64,000 nt of DNA from Melastoma dodecandrum (taxonomy: Eukaryota; Streptophyta; Magnoliopsida; Myrtales; Melastomataceae): positions 1,740,001-1,804,000 of the forward strand of contig JARUPY010000164.1 of NCBI GenBank assembly GCA_029817715.1, read 5' to 3'. Position numbers and translations under genes: made by a program. The notes beneath the pieces are model-generated. The model had not been told where the DNA came from. It saw only the letters and a program-made list of their open reading frames with translations, and made no database searches. How positions within the stretch are numbered: the first letter of the stretch is position 1; the number at the start of each line of letters is the position of its first letter. Positions 46,121-60,039 of the stretch are shown one piece after another.

Positions 46121-46895
46121 GTTACTCTTAAAGAAACAATTATTATCATTAATGCAACAAGAATCTATTGGCCACACACCTAACCATGTATGTTCATACT
46201 CGTTCTCACACCTAAGTATCGCTCATCCTCATCGCAAATTACATGTCATTATCACGAACGCATCAAAGTTCACGCACAACATACCGACCCACCGCGGGTT
46301 TTCACAATCATACACATATCCACATGTAGATCATCTCAATCATCTTAGATACCGCATTGTTGGTTGCACTTCATCACACCTTTGAGAGTCCCACTCTTAT
46401 CTGCTTACCCATACACACACAACTTGAAAATCCTAGTCGTTCCTCATTATCACCATAAACATGTCAAGTACGCACCAAATCAACACATTATTATAAAGCT
46501 AATAGTATTATGGCCAGTGATTAGAAAGAAAGAGAAAGGCGGGGGACACGAACCTCACTTACCGCTCCAAATCCCCCGTCCGCCTTCCTTCCTCATGTGG
46601 GGCCTTCTTACTTGGATTTCTCCTCGACGACTCCTTCATTCTCTTCTTCTTTCTTACTTTCCTCCCTTCTCAATGGGAATTCTCGGGAGATATGGGAATG
46701 AATTCCCCTTTTCCTTCCTTTCCCCTTATATGGAAAAAGTTTATTTGGAGAATTGGAAAAAATAATGTAGTTTCCTCCCCTTCACCTAATCCTAGCGGCA
46801 ATTCTGTAATTAACCTCTAAAGCTTCCTTCACAAGCTTTGAATAGTATTCTTACATGTCTCACTTGACTTTTGCACATGTCCACCCACAACTTTC
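46121..46895. other. no recognised gene
   Basis: Probably retrotransposon non-coding sequence. The 46364-46765 frame has no recognisable domain. Confidence 0.35.
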
Positions 46896-46919
46896 TCAAT
46901 AAGTTTTGACCGTTCATAT

Positions 46920-47048
46920 TGGTCAACTCGCACATGTCATTCTCGATGTCGCACATGTCTAACTCGACATCGTCCATGTCATCCACGATATCGTATATGT
47001 CCATTTTGATATCGCACATGTCCACCATGATATCGTAAATGTCAATGT
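46920..47048. repeat. 21-bp minisatellite
   Basis: About six degenerate units of the type GATATCGCACATGTCCACCAT. The unit is seven codons long, so the minus strand stays open as an Asp-rich peptide (MDIYDIVDDMDDVELDMC). It is a repeat, not a recognisable gene. Confidence 0.75.
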
Positions 47049-47254
47049 TTCATCCAAAATATTCATCATTTCCACATACACTTAACACACTCCAACACCC
47101 CTACTCCCCAACGCTTAAGGGTTATATTCAGAACGACAGTTTTGAACTCAATTAAAACACCATAATCAACATACTCGTAATGAGTATTTCACCTTTCAAC
47201 ACTTCGGAATAACATGCAATATTCTTATCAAACTCCTCGTACCATTTATTATTG

Positions 47255-47520
47255 TTAAAAAGTCAGGTTTTCCACTTGGGAATTTCGTCCTTGAAATTCT
47301 TCAATCGAAAAGGAATGGGGGTGTGTGGTCCTCATCCGTACTTCCAACTTCCATGTTTGCTCTTCAATAAGCTCCCCTCCAAAGTAATTATACCAACGTC
47401 GTCCTCCTGCCTCATGTGGCACGTTCCTTCCGTCCAAGTATCTGCGCCGATTTCATAGGGATGCTCATACCCTCGTTCACACTTGTAGTGGCGGTCTCCA
47501 CTATCGCTTTCGAATTCGGT
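47255..47520 (-). mobile_element. Ty3/gypsy 3' internal remnant
   Basis: On minus, near 47300-47270, is GAATTTCAAGGACGAAATTCC, close to a sequence commonly found just before the polypurine tract in chromovirus-type elements. No integrase or chromodomain could be read upstream, so this is only a hint. Confidence 0.35.
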
Positions 47521-47839
47521 TCATGTTTCCTCAGCATTGATACATTTGACATAAAAGCTTAATCTTTTATGAGTATATATGGTTTATATATTATATTATA
47601 TACATTTACGCCCCATCAACTCAAACCGAACAATGCTGAAATTTGTTTTTCTCTAGTCGAAGTTCTTGGCTGAGCTTGTTTCTTGGATCATTTTAACAGG
47701 TTAAGAAGAAGAAAAGAATTGGATTCCGATGCCACGTGTTCAAATCTTAAATTAAATATAATTATTTCAAAAACTATGTTTTATTCATTTCGATGTGTCC
47801 TCTTTTTTCGAGATTTGTATGAATATGCGGTCGGTTTTA

Positions 47840-48220
47840 AAAACAAATTTGTGAAATACGGTCGAAATTTTCAAAATACCGAATTTACGGTCACTAGGGC
47901 GGGTTTTGAAAACCCATCTTTCAATTTTATAAAAAGGATGTGTTTTCAAAACCCGCCACCCAAATAATCGGAGAGGGAGGGGAGGGGAGGGGGAGGAGGA
48001 GCGTGGAGAGGGAGGGAAACGAAGAGTAAAAAAAAGTAAAAAAAAAAATTTTAAGAGGGGGAAGGCGTGTTTCAAAACACGCCTTTACCCCGATTATTTG
48101 GGTGACGGGTTTTGAAACACATCCTTTTTATAAAATTGAAAGATGGGTTTTCAAAACCCGCCCTAGCGACCGTAAATTCGGTATTTTGGAAACTTCGACC
48201 GTATTTGACAAATATTTTTT
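47840..48220. mobile_element. MULE-like MITE with long inverted repeats
   Basis: Inverted repeats of about 130 bp (47846-47972 and 48085-48213). They share GTGAAATACGGTCGAA-type ends and GGGCGGGTTTTGAAAACCC blocks around a G-rich and poly-A centre. Flanks are TTTTAAAAAC and TTTTTAAAGC, a possible degenerate 9-10-bp duplication as for Mutator-like elements. No ORF of note. Confidence 0.75.
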
Positions 48221-48502
48221 AAAGCTAATCATATTTTCGTATGAACCTCATCTTTTGTCAATAGTTAGTATTCTTAGTCACTCATTTTTTAAAAAGATTT
48301 TATATTTGATTAACTGAAAAAACAAAGAATTTGAGAACAGTGAATACAAAATACTAAGTTAGAAGTTAATAAATATCAATTATATAACCTTCTATTATTC
48401 TCGAAAGTTATGAATGAGTATTTATCTTCTTACGTAAATGTTTCATTATTTATCATCCGGTCCAAAATGCTAGACCATAGTGCCGATTCGCTGTCATGGG
48501 CC

Positions 48503-48930
48503 TAGGGGTGTTAATAAGCCGGGTCGGCCCGCTACCCGAGTCCTGCTTGACAAAGTCAAATTTTAGTCGAGCTCGAGCCCGGGCTTGGGTTTTACTTTTT
48601 ACAGTCAAGCCGAGCTCGGGCCTACTTCATAGCCCGACAAGCTATCCGGCCCTGCTTGATAAATTTTATAAATAATTAAATAATTACAATAATTGAAAAA
48701 TAACATTTTAAATTTTGAATTTTGCCTATAGATTTAAAGGGAAGAGAACGGGACAAAGAGCTCAAGCCGAACTCAGACTCGGGTCGAGGCTGAAATTTTT
48801 TTGACCGGGCTCGAGCTAGATTATCCGAGTCCGGTCAGGTTCGAGCTAGGATTCGGGCCAATACATTTTTATTCGGGCCCAAACTAGGGTAAGGGGTGTC
48901 CGAACCCGGCCTGGCTCATTAGCGCCCGTG
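48503..48930. mobile_element. hAT-type MITE
   Basis: 428 bp. Ends TAGGGGTGTTAATAAGCCGG and CACGGGCGCTAATGAGCCAG (reverse complement) are imperfect inverted repeats. The 8-bp duplication CATGGGCC is perfect (48495-48502 and 48931-48938). Subterminal GAGCTCGGGCC-like motifs repeat. No transposase. Confidence 0.9.
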
Positions 48931-48938
48931 CATGGGCC

Positions 48939-49760
48939 AGTCGTCAATGATTATGACCAACCAAGATTCGAATATTTTCCGAAATCAAAATTTCCTTGCA
49001 CTCAATTATACCCTTCGAGTACGACCATAATAAAATCAAAATGAAACGACAACACCAAAATTTGCTATCAATTCGAGAGGAACTTTGCTTCAATTTGAAC
49101 GAACGGTTTCCAATAGCACTCGATTGTCTTGTTCGTAAATCGAAACTCAAACCAGTGATAATTAATATATTTCAAACATTTAATAAACAATCCTCCCTCC
49201 CCTCGATTGGAGGAACTTTGGCTTTAGACCACGGACTTTTTGGTGTTGGAGGGGAGGGGAGAGGGCATTGGGATTCCCCAATCTCAATCATTGACTTACC
49301 TTGTAAGTTGATCCAATAACTACAGTTTAATTATCCTAAACTTAGGATTTAATTTAATTGTCAAAAAGTTTGTGAAGTCAAAAGAGATGATGGAATTTTG
49401 TCTCCCAACCTTTCAACAACTACAAGCACATTAAACATCGAGTTGATATTTGTGTTTTTTACTCGTTTATGGCAAGATCAAGCTCAAATCGAATTAGTCA
49501 AACCACGAAGGGAGTCTGAACTGAAAATTAACATTTTCTTGCAATGTATATGCCCCCCGTCCCCCTCCAGGACCATGCTCCAGAATTGCCTCAGAGAGGA
49601 CCTCCATATAGTGAGGGCTTCGACAGCTAGTGAACTGAAGATGATCCGACTCTTTATAATGATGCCGAAAGGCGAAATGAAAGGGACACACCGCATTCAA
49701 TTGCAGCTCCAAAGGACAGAACCACTAGATATGACGGCCGGGTAGGTTGGTCCAACTGTT
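48939..49760. other. no recognised gene
   Basis: Includes the 3' flank of the DAO gene. ORFs such as 49398-49745 on plus overlap others and show no family features. Confidence 0.45.
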
Positions 49761-51218
49761 TTACCTACTCTTCTGGGTCAGGACGAACCTGGAGGGGCTG
49801 AATGCATCGAGATTGACCATTTGAGACCTGCCATCTAGGATGAGTTCTGCCATGGCGGCGCCGGTTGCGGGTCCGTTCAATATACCCCAGCAACTATGTC
49901 CTGTTGCCACGTAACAACCTGGTATGCCGGGTAGTTGCCCCATTACAGGGATGCCATCATCAGTGCAAGGCAGGAAACATGCTTGCTCGGCCTTTACTTG
50001 TGTCTCCCCTTCGAGTAGGTGGGTCGACACGGCATTGGCGACTCTCTTCAGCATACGGATGGATTCTGGATTAGGCAGCACTTGATCAGGATCATCTGGG
50101 ATGTCTTCTCTCGCGGACATACCGCATATGTAAACTTCGCCTGGTGAAAACTCAGAATATGCCAATCAATGCGCAAACAACACACCTTTCCCTAATTCGG
50201 ACTCCTTTACGTCAGACTCAAATGCAACAAATACAGCCACACACTGTTATGTCAAAAGATATGACATCTCCATCATCATCATCGAACCTGTGGGACGAGG
50301 ATAGACTTCAGGGTCCAAAGCAGGGCCGCCTTCCTTGGGGGAGAAGCTGAGGAACAGAGCATGAGGTGTAATCTCATCTTTTTTCCGCGGCTCCAACACT
50401 ATGCTGTGGGCTTTCAGCCCATAAACACTAAAAACATTCCTCAGCAGCCCGAAACTCGCCGACCACGGCCCCACGGCCACCACCACAGCCTCCGCCTCGA
50501 CCTCCTCCTTCCCTCCTCCGCCGCCCGCTATTCCCACCGACTTCACCCTCCCCTCGTCGTCCACGTTCACGGCCTCCACCCTCCTACCAACAACCACGTC
50601 CAGCCCGAAATCCCTAACCGCCTTATCCAGCAGCGCTCGGGTGAACAACTGCGGGTGAACCTGCGCTGTGTTCTCCGTTGTCCCGATTGTCCTAGCCCGT
50701 TGTCTCGTTCTTCCTGGCCCGTCGACCCACGCCGGGAGATCGTCCTTAGTGCTACGGGTGGAGGAAGGCGAGCCCGATTCCGATATTGGAACGGAGAGGG
50801 TGGTCAATGGGCGGTACCCGTAGGAACGGCCACCCTCCAGTTCCTCGGCAAGGGAACGGTGGAGGACAAAGCTTGCGCGGGCGAGGTCCTGTACGGGACC
50901 TCCATCACACCAATCGAGGGCGAGGAATCCCCCGGCTTTTCCGGACGCAGCAGTTGCGACGGCCGCCGACTGCTCCACGAGGGTGACGTGGTAATCGGAT
51001 GGGGAGGAGGCGGTGGAGAGGCGCCTGGTGAGGAAGTAAGCCGTGCACACTCCGATCACGCCGCCCCCGACAACAACGATGCGTCTGGGAGGATTGGGGG
51101 CAGAGCGACGGTCCATGTTAGGAGCCTGGGGCGAGCTGCAGCGGATTACCGGGCGGGACGATGGATGGAAGGGTTTGGACGGCGGGAGGAAGGAAACGAA
51201 GGCAAATGCTGGGGACAT
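49761..51218 (-). CDS. FAD-dependent oxidoreductase (DAO family), probably plastid-targeted
   Basis: Two exons on minus, 50288-51218 and 49761-50140, joined through a GT-AG intron (donor CACAG|GTTCG, acceptor TTCACCAG|GCGAAG). The CDS is 1311 nt, 436 residues, with no stop or frameshift. Residues 1-35 are Ser/Pro/Arg-rich without acidic residues, like a chloroplast transit peptide. Residues about 47-60 hold the dinucleotide-binding motif RIVVVGGGVIGVCTAYFL (GxGxxG type). A second FAD-contact segment is AVVVAVGPWS near residue 265. The C-terminal exon has FLPCTDDGIPVMGQLPGIPG and the DAO signature YVATGHSCWGILNGPATG. It belongs to the D-amino-acid/sarcosine/glycine oxidase-like group, close to plant proteins often labelled TDA3-like; the substrate is not known. 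It is the best-preserved host gene here. Confidence 0.9.
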
Positions 51219-51760
51219 CTGCCGGTGAAGGTGACACGTGTCTTATGCCCAATTAGTTTTATTACAAACACCGATTACCAAACTGTAGGCTGGTTGGACA
51301 TTATCTTTGGCCTTTGGGCGTGAGGTCGGGGACTTTAAGTCAGTCAGATCTGTATTCGGGAAAGAGCCTGGGGATTGATTGGTTATGTAGATAGGTGAGA
51401 ACACCCAGCCGGACTTTGCGACCTGCATCCAGGAGTAGAAAGAGCAACTGATCCAGGATTTTATTCCACGATCCTGGTGCACTGTCCCTAAACCAAGTTT
51501 TTGCTGGATGTCTCAATGGGTGGCCATAGAAGAACAAAATCCAGCCATTGACACCCTCAGTCCAACACCCAACGAAACAATCCTATACAGCAAAGAGAGT
51601 TTTGATAAAGAAATGGTAATTACGGGTCTCAAATTTATGGCTATAATCTTCGAATTACTCAATTACCGATACAAATTATTTCATATAAATAAATATATTT
51701 ACACTTTTAAGAATTAATAGAAGTAAAATTAACTTTTTATGTTTGGTATCGTTATAATCT
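51219..51760. promoter_or_regulatory. upstream region of the DAO gene, no element resolved
   Basis: Lies upstream of the minus-strand DAO start and ends where the LYSA fragment begins. It should hold the DAO promoter, but I can point to no specific motif. Confidence 0.35.
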
Positions 51761-53653
<1,893 letters not shown>

Positions 53654-56253
53654 TAAGTTGTCAAAATCGAGATCCTACATAAGAACAGAAGGGATCTGTA
53701 AGATCATAACTTGTAGGATCGTAAGTGAAATCGGAAGAGTTTACAAAATTGTCATTTGAACTCATATATGTATGCATACATAATAACAAATAATAAATCA
53801 CACCAATAACATAGATCAAAAGTCATAAAATATATAATGCTCCTAAACAAAACACATCGAGTCTACTAAGGTGACAAATAATAAAAATATAAGAAGAATC
53901 ATTTAAGGATCCAATAAAGCATTCATGGTTTTGATCATAATAGTCATCTCCATCGTCGGCCATATTTCTTCATTCTCCTCGAGTACATCATCTTCAAAGC
54001 TTGAAATATGCAAATCATCACCAATACTACTAGCTCCCACTTCAACTCCAACTTGCACTACATCTTCAATTGTAATCTCAATTTCATCATCAAAATTTTC
54101 CGTATCTTCATCACTAAGGATCCATTCATCATCCGAGGGAAGGTCATGAATCTCATAATCCTTAGGTGTCTTTATTTGCTTATTCTTCCTCAACCTCGAG
54201 TTAGCCGTCACAAAAACCATATCACTCATAGTTTGTTGTTTCAAATGATTTCTTATTTTTGTATGGACCAATACGTACAAATAGACAAGTAATCCAAATA
54301 GTCAACTTCAATTAACAAATAACATTAATTTAAATAAAAAATATTATGATTTGCGAAAGTTACCAACTTAAAAGCACTCCAATTTTTTTTACAACCAGAG
54401 GAGCTGCACGTAAGGCTTAGCACAAGAATCGTAAATTTCTGTAACTCTAGATATTGACTCCCACAAGATTCCCACCATTGTGCCGGTGTTTTGGTATCAA
54501 GTGCTTTGGTATCAACTATACTTCCAAATATCCTGGACTTGCTTTTAAACTCTTCAAGTTGGAAATCAATCTTGGATATTTCTTCGACATCTCCCACAAT
54601 CCTTTGCATGCAGTCGTATAATCCCTTTTTCACTTCATAGTCAACTTTGAACCCGAAAATATAATTTAGTTTAGGGTTCAAATAATAGCCCGTTGCATGA
54701 AGAGGCCTATGCATCTGGTTATCCCATCACTAGTCAATGATTTCCCACAATGGTAGATAGTTGAACAATGAAATAGATAAGGAGATTTAGTTTCTAAATT
54801 AACTAGGAAATAAAACTAAGAATAACCATATTTACCTTCTCTTGACTCCATTGAAAACACTTTGAATCTTTTCTTTAGCTTTGTCCATCTCCTCGTAAAT
54901 AAACCCCATTACTAGCTTCTCATCAGAATCAACCAACCTCAACACTTTGATCAAGGAAACACCCTTTAGACAAATGATAACATTCTTCGAGAATGTCTTA
55001 TCCGTAATCACTTCTTCGAGATGTTTCCCATCATTTGTCTCTGCACGTTGGCTAGCCTACCACTTATCAGAAGTAAACATCCTCACCAAAGCTTATTTGT
55101 TATCATGCAAACATCCCAAAGTGAGATATGCAGTAGCAAAACGAGTCGCACCTCGCCTCACTAAATCCTTTCTATTGGTGAAGCTTTTTAACATCGAAAT
55201 AAGAGATTTTCTTCCATAGATGTAAGTGGTTATCTTCTTTCCACTTGAGATAGTCTCCGTGTGAATTGGCATTTTCTTCTCAAAGTCTTCCAATCAATGC
55301 AATGGGCATTACAAGGAGTCCAATATAAATTCTTTCTTTTCTCCATCAATAATACCCCCACAGTCTTATAATTTGATGCATTATCCGTGACAACCTGGAT
55401 AACATTCTCTTCTCCAACCTCCTCAGTCTCTTCAATCAAATCATCTTATAGATATTTTCAGTATTCTTACAAATGTGAGAGGCATCGATTGGTTTTAAGA
55501 AAATGGTACCTCTTGGGCTATTAACCAGAAAATTCAAAATAGTCCTTCTTCGCTTGTCAGTTCGCCCATTAGTCATGATCGAGCATCCGGAGTTCCTCCA
55601 ATGATTCTTGTGCTCCCGAATAGCCTCTATAGCTGAATTTTCTTTCTTCTTCAAATACTTATCTTGAATCTCGTAATAGGAAGGTGGGTGGGTTGAAACC
55701 AAGTCCATCTCGAGCAACCAGTTCAAACATTTTATGGTATTTTTCACACTTTGACACATTAAAGGGGATGGTATTGTTTGAGAAAAGATGCAATTTCCTC
55801 ACAAGCCTTCTCTCTAAGTTCCTTCTTGAACATGGCATTGATTGTTTGATGAGAACTTACACTTCTTTTGAAGTGATCCTTCTCAGATTGAGATGAATTC
55901 TCTAGCAATTGGTTCGTACTTGCTTCCTCATCCTTAGACGAAGAGAATTTTGACTTCTTAATCAATCTTTCCTACAAAGTGGAAACAATCTCAAACATCT
56001 TCTTCCTTTTCACATCATCGGGGGCTGCACTACACGCTCTAACATCTTTATTTGTTCGAGCAAGGTGATGCTTTATCCTATAAATGTCTCCAGTCACTAC
56101 TTTCTCACAATACTTGCACTTAACGATCTCGAGATTATTATCAATAGCAACGCTAGGCTCCCAACCCACATCTTCCCTGGCTCCAGGAGCATTTTTTTGA
56201 GTGTTGCGCATAAGTGCAGGTGAAGAATGTGAAGAACTACCACTTCTAAACAT
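53654..56253 (-). pseudogene. hAT transposase gene (BED finger, DUF659, dimerisation domain), degraded
   Basis: Order on minus: a BED zinc finger (56253-55972: KCKYCEKVVTGDIYRIKHHL); a linker and DUF659-type core (55965-55230: IRE-HKNHWRNSGCSIMTNGR, TILNFLVNSPRGTIFLK, then VVTDNASNYKTVG, which carries a catalytic-type Asp, and YWTPCNAHCID); and a C-terminal dimerisation segment (54714-54325: LQKFTILVLSLTCSSSGCKK). An acidic tail follows (54280-53903). Stops and frame changes separate the parts. The end at about 53654 (AAGTTGTCAAAATCG, then GTAGGATCGTAAGTGAAATC) matches the end of the deleted element at 42071. The opposite terminus was not found before 56900. Confidence 0.82.
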
Positions 56254-56906
56254 GGTAACTCTTTGTCTCGCAATTGACGCCGGTTACCTACCTGCGGACC
56301 AACAAAACCATCAAATATAGGAAACTAACGGAGCTGAATAACAACTATCATAAGATCATAATTAGACTAGGAGCTCGCAAACAACCGAAGCCATGTAAAA
56401 GAAAGAAAGAGTTTTGGGATGCAGCCATGGAAAGCACATAATATCCAAGCCACAAAAACACAGAATTAGGCAAAGGAAAATAAAAAATATATATAAAATT
56501 TTGCAAAAGCCAAGTCATGCAATGGTTGAAATTGCAAAAACTAATGTCAACTCCTAGTGTAACTTAAACACTGCCTGAGGCAATGCATTTAAATCTGCCA
56601 TCATTTGGCCACATGTACACTGACATGTGCATGAAATTTGGCAAATAAGCCACCAGAGAAGCAGAACAAATGGGATAAGGTTAATCTTAATAAAACTTTT
56701 AGATGGTAAAAAAGCATAGCCATCAAAGCATTAAGATACGATTTAGGGTATTCTCAAATGTATTTTGTTTAGCGAGACCACATCCTCTTATATTCTTTAT
56801 CAGCTGCATCGATGGATTTTCCAACAAAAATGCCCATGTAGAAAAGCACGTTTGCTCCAGAATAAAGACACTGATCACAATAAAGAAGAGTTCATAAAGC
56901 CAACAA
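56254..56906. other. no recognised gene
   Basis: May include the missing 5' end of the hAT element. On minus, 56890-56750 contains a protein-like stretch (GANVLFYMGIFVGKSID) that I cannot assign. Confidence 0.35.
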
Positions 56907-56914
56907 AACACAAT

Positions 56915-59011
56915 TAGGGGTGAGCGTTCGGTATTTCGGTATTCCAAAATACCGAATACCAAAATACCAAATTTTAAATACATAAAAATTTTGAATCCCG
57001 ATTCCAATCCCGAATTTAAAATTCGGTATTCGGTATTTCGGTAAATACGGAATACCGAATTTTTTCTCTTATCTTAGTAATGCAATCAAGTGAACCAACA
57101 ATTAACAATATTCAGATTTTCATTAAACAACAATAAAACGACATTGAATCCACGTTCGAATAAGAAAAAGGGAGTTTTGACACTTTAATCCAATAATGCT
57201 AGGCAAAACACATTTTCTTCATGTCCATTCATCAAGCGATGCTGTAGCAGATGAAGAACGTTAGCAAGAGATGTAAAAATATGAGCAGTTCAACAGGCAG
57301 CTCTCGAGATAAATACCACGATGTTGACACCCACACCACTTAAGTGTTTGTAGTAGAACAATGTCCCCTTGATTGTGAATCCATAAATAGTGCTGAATCC
57401 TTTGATGTATAAATATCCATCAAGAATACTTTGAGATGTATCAGTTTGCTTAATCCTTTCTTTGCATGCTTTACTATGAGCTTTCAGCCCAGAAGTTCCA
57501 TTTTTTGATGTATCAGCTCGCAATTCCACTTTGCAAAACTTACATCTAGCCATCATGGCACCATCTTGAGTTTGAAACCTCTCATAATCACCCCAAAAGG
57601 CTGACCGTGGGGCCATTTGCTTTCTTTTTTTACTAGACGTTGCTGTTGAATCCGATTGACTTGATGGCGGTATTGGCGGAATCGATGGAATACTTCCTTC
57701 TCCTGCCATTTCTGTGTTACTGAAAAAAATAGACAAAGTCAATAAACAAAGGTTATTGGAACAAAGGATAACACAAATGATAACAAGCATAGCAACTTAC
57801 GAATCCAGCGGTAGTGGCAGTCGCTGAGGATAACACAAAGGATAACAACTTCCTCGTTTCTTAGGCTTCTGCTACAGCTGAGGATAACACAAAGGATGGT
57901 AAGGTCTCACCATCGCCGATAATATGCATTTCATGGACAATAAATAAAAAACATTCAAAATTAAGTTGCTTCCCTATCACTAAAATCTATCATCAAGTCA
58001 CGGACTAAAATCAAGAACATGATGCGGACTACAACAGAAATGTCACCAGATACGTTTTCTTTGGAACCCCCCCTCGGGTACTCAATCTTCATGATGCCAA
58101 ATGGGTGAAAGAGAACTTTGCTCATCTCACATTTTGGTGAGCCGAAATAATCAATTCCAAACTCCCTCCGACTACAGATTCGCCTCAAACTCATCCGAAA
58201 TTCAACTCCCAATCCCATTCGGAAGAACATTTCCAATTCCAAATCCCAAAGCAAGCAACCACACGACTTAGAACAAAACCCATTTCATCACACACCAAGA
58301 AAGTAATAAAACCACGTTAATTTCCCGGATTTTTCTTTTAAAAGCAATCAACCAAGGGAAAGGCCCTTCGAAGCTAAACCCTCTTCATTTCAACAAAGAA
58401 AAGAAGAACAGTGCTGCCCATAAACCCTCCGCAAGGTCAAAACTTTTCATAACGCACGACGACAACAACCAGGAAGTGGCAAAACCCTAAAACGCAAACC
58501 AAGAACTGGTCCCGTTTCTGAAATCGGCGATCCCCGAAATATTCTAATTGAGGAAAAAGTAACAGACGACAAGGACTAGCAGCCAAGGGGCAGCAATCCA
58601 GAGGGACAATCAAGAACATACACGAAAGGAAGGAGCTGAGAGCTCCAATCGAGCTGGCGTGGCGTTGCTGCGGGATTTATATGAATTACCAAATCTGAGA
58701 ATCCAAGGGAACGCCAAACCTAGCTTCCTAATCCAAGAGTTTCGCTGATGAGGAATAAGCTTGGGCTTGGGCTATAGACAGCTTGGGCTGTGGGCCTGTA
58801 GTTATGTGTTTTATCAAATGTTTTAACCCATAAAATTCGGTATTCGGTATACCGAATTTTTTTTTCGATACCGATTCTAATACAAAATACCGTTTTAACA
58901 AAAAAATTACTTCCAATTCCAATCCCAAATACTGAAATACCAATCTCGAAATCCCGAAATTTTAAAAATTCGGGATTGGGATTGGTATTCCGAAATTTTT
59001 GCTCTCTCCTA
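56915..59011 (-). mobile_element. hAT-Ac derivative carrying only a BED zinc-finger exon
   Basis: 2097 bp. The 8-bp target duplication AACACAAT is perfect (56907-56914 and 59012-59019). Ends TAGGGGTGAGCG and TAGGAGAGAGCA (reverse complement) are followed on both sides by many GGTATTTCGG/ATACCGAAT subterminal repeats (56931-57062 and 58830-59000). On minus, 57710-57420 encodes MAGEGSIPSIPPIPPSS, then SAFWGDYERFQTQDGAMMAR and CKFC...NGTSGLKAHSKACK, a BED zinc finger (C-x2-C, H-x4-C). The rest of the transposase is absent. Confidence 0.88.
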
Positions 59012-59019
59012 AACACAAT

Positions 59020-59451
59020 CCCAGCCGTATATATAATTCCCCCAACTAATAAAATTTTGAAGCATGTGTGACAGCAAGTAACAACAATAATCAGTAACCT
59101 AACGAACCTTCCAAGCAAACTACAAACACCCGAATTACGAAAAGGCCAACTCTGATCAGTCTCGACTAATGCAGATCCCAGCATTCAGCAAACAACGCTG
59201 CCAATCAAACCAAATCAGTAACCTCCCTGGTGAGAGTATACATTGGGACGATCAGGACTGGGGGAGGAGGGAATCAATCCGAGGGAGGTCGCAGACGGAA
59301 AAGCAAAAGACCAGCATCAGACCCTCGACGTTCCCCTAGTTAGCTTCAACGTCAAACTCTTGCTAGCCAGAGAGCTAGACAAAAGGGGTTTAGGGATTTC
59401 TTTTTTGGCTAGGGGGAGGTAGCGGACGGACAAGCAAAAAATCTTTCTTGA
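59020..59451. other. no recognised gene
   Basis: Contains a local duplication: GGTCGCAGACGGAAAAGCAAAAG near 59287 resembles GGTAGCGGACGGACAAGC near 59419. No ORF of note. Confidence 0.4.
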
Positions 59452-60005
59452 TGGACACACATCCATCAAATGAATTATCAGACGACAAAAAAATCCTTCC
59501 AAGACGTTTCTCCTTTCCCTTTCAGGAATCGACACTTTTCAATGCTGACGAGTCAAAGTCTCCCGACCATCTGACATTGTCCTTTTCGACCCCTTTCTAC
59601 CACGATCACAGTTAAAGCATGGACAACAATCAGCTTCAAGGCAGCCTCCTTAATGGACTCATTGACGTCCTTCTTCCTCCTCTAGCCAATCCGAGGAGAG
59701 GCAACCTCGGTGAGTTTTCGACCCTCATTCGTGTACTCATTCAACCCGTCTTTCACTTTAGAACATGACTGACCACCTTGTTTATTTGTTAAACTCGTAG
59801 CATGTGACGTGGAAACACGAAACCGAGCCCCGACAGAGTAGCATAATCTTGACTATAATTGAAAGAGTCAGTCGAGAGGCCATATTTTCCTCGTCAGATG
59901 TCGGAATCAGACAAAATCATGTTGTGTCGATTCCTTATTCTTTTAAAATTAATTGTGATAAAATTTTAGCCAATTTGGTTAAGTTTTGCCCTATTTTTGG
60001 CTAAT
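59452..60005. repeat. direct repeat, left copy (LTR-like)
   Basis: Matches 62833-63415 in the same orientation: TGGACACACATC start, GCATGGACAACAATCAGCTTC, GAGTTTTCGACC, AACACGAAACCGAGCCCC and CCTATTTTTGGCTAATC near the end. No TG...CA boundary, primer site or target duplication could be confirmed. Confidence 0.65.
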
Positions 60006-60039
60006 CATAATTCTTCTTACCAAGTGAAATAAGATTACA

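Noticed and set aside
50361..51323. 320-codon plus-strand ORF opposite the DAO gene
   Set aside because: Shadow of GC-rich DAO exon 1; the minus strand has the FAD-binding motifs and a correct intron.
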